A stretch of 7,211 nucleotides of DNA from Xanthobacteraceae bacterium (GTDB lineage: Bacteria > Pseudomonadota > Alphaproteobacteria > Rhizobiales > Xanthobacteraceae), in NCBI GenBank assembly GCA_030043175.1, contig JASHYD010000148.1, positions 1 to 7,211 of the forward strand. The letters run 5' to 3'. The stretch's first letter is position 1. Every line of letters starts with the position of its first letter. The notes under the pieces were generated by a model. The model was not told the DNA's origin and ran no database searches. It worked only from the letters and a program-made list of their open reading frames with translations. A program made the position numbers and the translations under genes. Shown piece after piece: positions 6,037 to 7,211 of the stretch.

Positions 6037-6045
6037 TGAAATCAA
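6017..6045 (-). promoter_or_regulatory. Predicted sigma-70-type promoter of the operon
   Basis: On the minus strand a -35-like TTGATT (6040-6045) is followed by a 17-bp spacer (6023-6039) and a -10-like TATATA (6017-6022). Transcription would begin near 6010, leaving a leader of about 27 nt before the regulator ATG. The region is far more AT-rich than its surroundings. This is a pattern match only. Confidence 0.5.
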
Positions 6046-6050
6046 GCGTA

Positions 6051-6259
6051 CAATTCAACTTGTTTTTCAGTTGGTTGCACGAGAGGTCTCGATGCTTCGG
6101 TCAGGGATCCCACGAAGCCGATCAAGCGGTTTGGCCGGAGGCGGGCGCAGCGCCGGACAATCTTGAGGCGCGCCATAACGGCCTCGCGAAGATCCAGTCG
6201 CGGAGCAGTTCACCTCAACTGCGGGGGCCGACTGGAGAAAATGAGGCGCAACGCTGCCA
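6051..6259. other. Spacer with no recognised gene
   Basis: This lies between the operon promoter and the methyltransferase relic. One plus-strand frame begins before 6051 and crosses the spacer without a stop, but its composition is mixed and not protein-like, and no ribosome site fits. It may contain the eroded N-terminus of the methyltransferase, for example a basic stretch near 6110-6170, but I cannot align it. Confidence 0.3.
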
Positions 6260-6883
6260 GTGATAGCGCGCACCTCTGAGCAATCGATCCACGAACATCT
6301 GGCCACGGTCGCAAACGAGTGCCTATTCGGGAGCGATCAACGTCAGATCGGCCAAGGGATAGCTCAGCTCTTCGGAATCCCACCGCGAAATTTTTGCTTT
6401 TGACCATGACAACGAGGCTCGCCAGAGATGCGCGTCCTTGGCCGCCCACAACGGCGTGCGAGAGCCCATCAAATTGGGAAGACTGGCACACACCAAGTTC
6501 TGAAATGAGATCGCAGACGCCACGACCGTTATACTATGTGACATCGAAGGAGCAGAAATCGAACTCATTGACCCCCTGGCATTCACTTCGTGCCCGATGC
6601 TTCTCCGCGGCTCATGATTTTCCCCGGGCGAGGAGCTCCGGATTCTATGATCGAGAAATTTCGTAATACGCATCGAATTGTCGTAAACGCACTAGTACGA
6701 CTGACTCATAAACCCCGCGCGACTTGTGCGGAACTGAGAGAACTATTACGTGCCGAGAGCATAGAGGTCGGCGACAAAATGCTCGAGTTCATCGCTGATG
6801 AGGAGGCGCCATCGCGGATCCGCTGGCTCTATACGCTCCCTTTAAATCGCGCCTCGCCCTCGCAACTCGGTGAATGTCGGTAG
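6260..6883 (+). pseudogene. Decayed class I SAM-dependent (FkbM-like) methyltransferase
   Basis: Pieces of one methyltransferase appear in order but in changing plus-strand frames. They are SEQSIHEHLATVANEC (from 6275, frame 2), YSGAINVRSAKG (6324-6359, frame 3, the degraded I..GSAEGYY SAM-binding loop), ALRNPTAK (near 6367-6390, frame 1) and EIFAFDHDNEARQRCASLAA (from 6388, frame 3). These are followed by HNGVRE, the acidic end of strand 2 and the helix after it. Next come an in-frame TGA at 6501-6503, then NEIADATTVILCDIEGAEIE (6504-6563) with LIDPLAF, AHDFP (frame 1, about 6610-6624) and APDSMIEKFRNTHRIVV through IRWLYTLPL (frame 2, to about 6843). CDIEGAE..L.DP and RW.Y..P are characteristic of FkbM-like enzymes. 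At least four frame changes and one nonsense codon rule out a product. Substrate and subfamily cannot be told. Confidence 0.62.
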
Positions 6884-7054
6884 TTGCCGTATCAGGAGAA
6901 TCGAGCACATGCCGGTTAGAGGCATCGAGTCCTTGATCGAGTCGACGCTCGACCGTCGGTGCGTTGCAGGACCGTGGCACCACACGACGCCGCTGAGCGG
7001 GGCCGAACCAACAAAAAAAGCCACGTCCTACGCAGACTTCGCGGAGCCATTCCA
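6884..7054. other. Spacer between methyltransferase relic and the right-edge gene
   Basis: I see no supportable gene here. A 7-A run at 7013-7019 would be a T run on minus-strand RNA after the right-edge gene, but I find no good stem directly before it. Confidence 0.3.
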
Positions 7055-7211
7055 CTAGAACCCGCATTTGGCCGTATCTGCATAGGACTTTATTGTGCAG
7101 TCGGCCTTGATCATGACACTGGCGGGAGCCATGACCACGACGGTGGTGGTTTTCGGCATGTGCTCCATGATCAACTCGTTGATCTGCTCTGTCAGAATGT
7201 TCATGTACGCC
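7055..7211 (-). CDS. C-terminus of an unidentified protein, 5' end beyond window
   Basis: The minus strand is open from the window edge to TAG at 7055-7057, giving 52 codons including the stop. It reads AYMNILTEQINELIMEHMPK, then TTTVVVMAPASVMIKADC, then TIKSYADTAKCGF. Third codon positions are mostly G or C, and the residue mix looks like a real protein: an amphipathic helix, a beta-like TTTVVVMAP strand and a Cys-containing tail. I do not recognise the family. The opposite strand is also open here and very hydrophobic, so the strand choice is not certain; the clean stop and the composition favour minus. The start lies outside the window. Confidence 0.4.
   Translation of the reverse strand, partial: AYMNILTEQINELIMEHMPKTTTVVVMAPASVMIKADCTIKSYADTAKCGF

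Noticed and set aside
6210..6673. Minus-strand frames of 93 and 116 codons opposite the methyltransferase relic
   Set aside because: The plus strand carries recognisable motifs in order; the minus frames show none.
7013..7050. A run (T run on minus RNA) as the terminator of the right-edge gene
   Set aside because: Only 3-4 bp imperfect stems can be drawn directly before it.
1..7211. CRISPR array, tRNA, rRNA or intact insertion sequence
   Set aside because: No regularly spaced repeats, no cloverleaf-like segment, no transposase motif and no terminal inverted repeats flanking an ORF were seen.

Overview
The window reads as bacterial chromosomal DNA, moderately GC-rich. It has one compact, intact minus-strand operon in its middle and decayed or sparsely coding DNA on both sides. 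The gene content, plus two copies of a degenerate ATCYGYGTYCATCYGWG-type motif, reminds me of soil Acidobacteriota. That is an inference from style; no rRNA or marker gene here proves it.

Layout. 1-488 (+): the C-terminal part of a histidine phosphatase, broken by an apparent one-base deletion near 156. 489-800: no intact gene, a 9-bp inverted repeat and a possible winged-helix relic. 801-1439 (-): an intact DUF1989 protein (urea-carboxylase-associated family). 1440-2059: about 620 bp without a convincing gene, possibly holding a scrambled membrane-protein tail on the minus strand. 2060-5983 (-): five intact genes, read in transcription order as an XRE-type regulator, an NfeD-like membrane protein with a His-rich loop, a flotillin (SPFH) protein, a PspA/IM30 protein and a short beta-carbonic-anhydrase-like protein. 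5984-6050: an AT-rich promoter with repeated ATTGCAAT boxes. About 6260-6883 (+): a heavily frameshifted SAM-dependent methyltransferase pseudogene. 7055-7211 (-): the C-terminus of an unidentified protein that runs off the window.

How the genes fit together. The regulator stop and NfeD start overlap as ATGA. The flotillin has a strong GGAGG ribosome site. PspA follows 32 nt after the flotillin, across a hairpin. NfeD plus flotillin is a conserved membrane-microdomain pair, as in Bacillus YuaF/FloT, and PspA is the membrane-repair effector of the phage-shock response. I therefore infer a membrane-stress module governed by its own XRE regulator, which probably binds the ATTGCAAT boxes overlapping the promoter. 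The carbonic-anhydrase-like last gene is the least expected member. This regulator/NfeD/flotillin/PspA/CA-like set is the best candidate here for an under-described system. The flanks look like an eroding accessory region.
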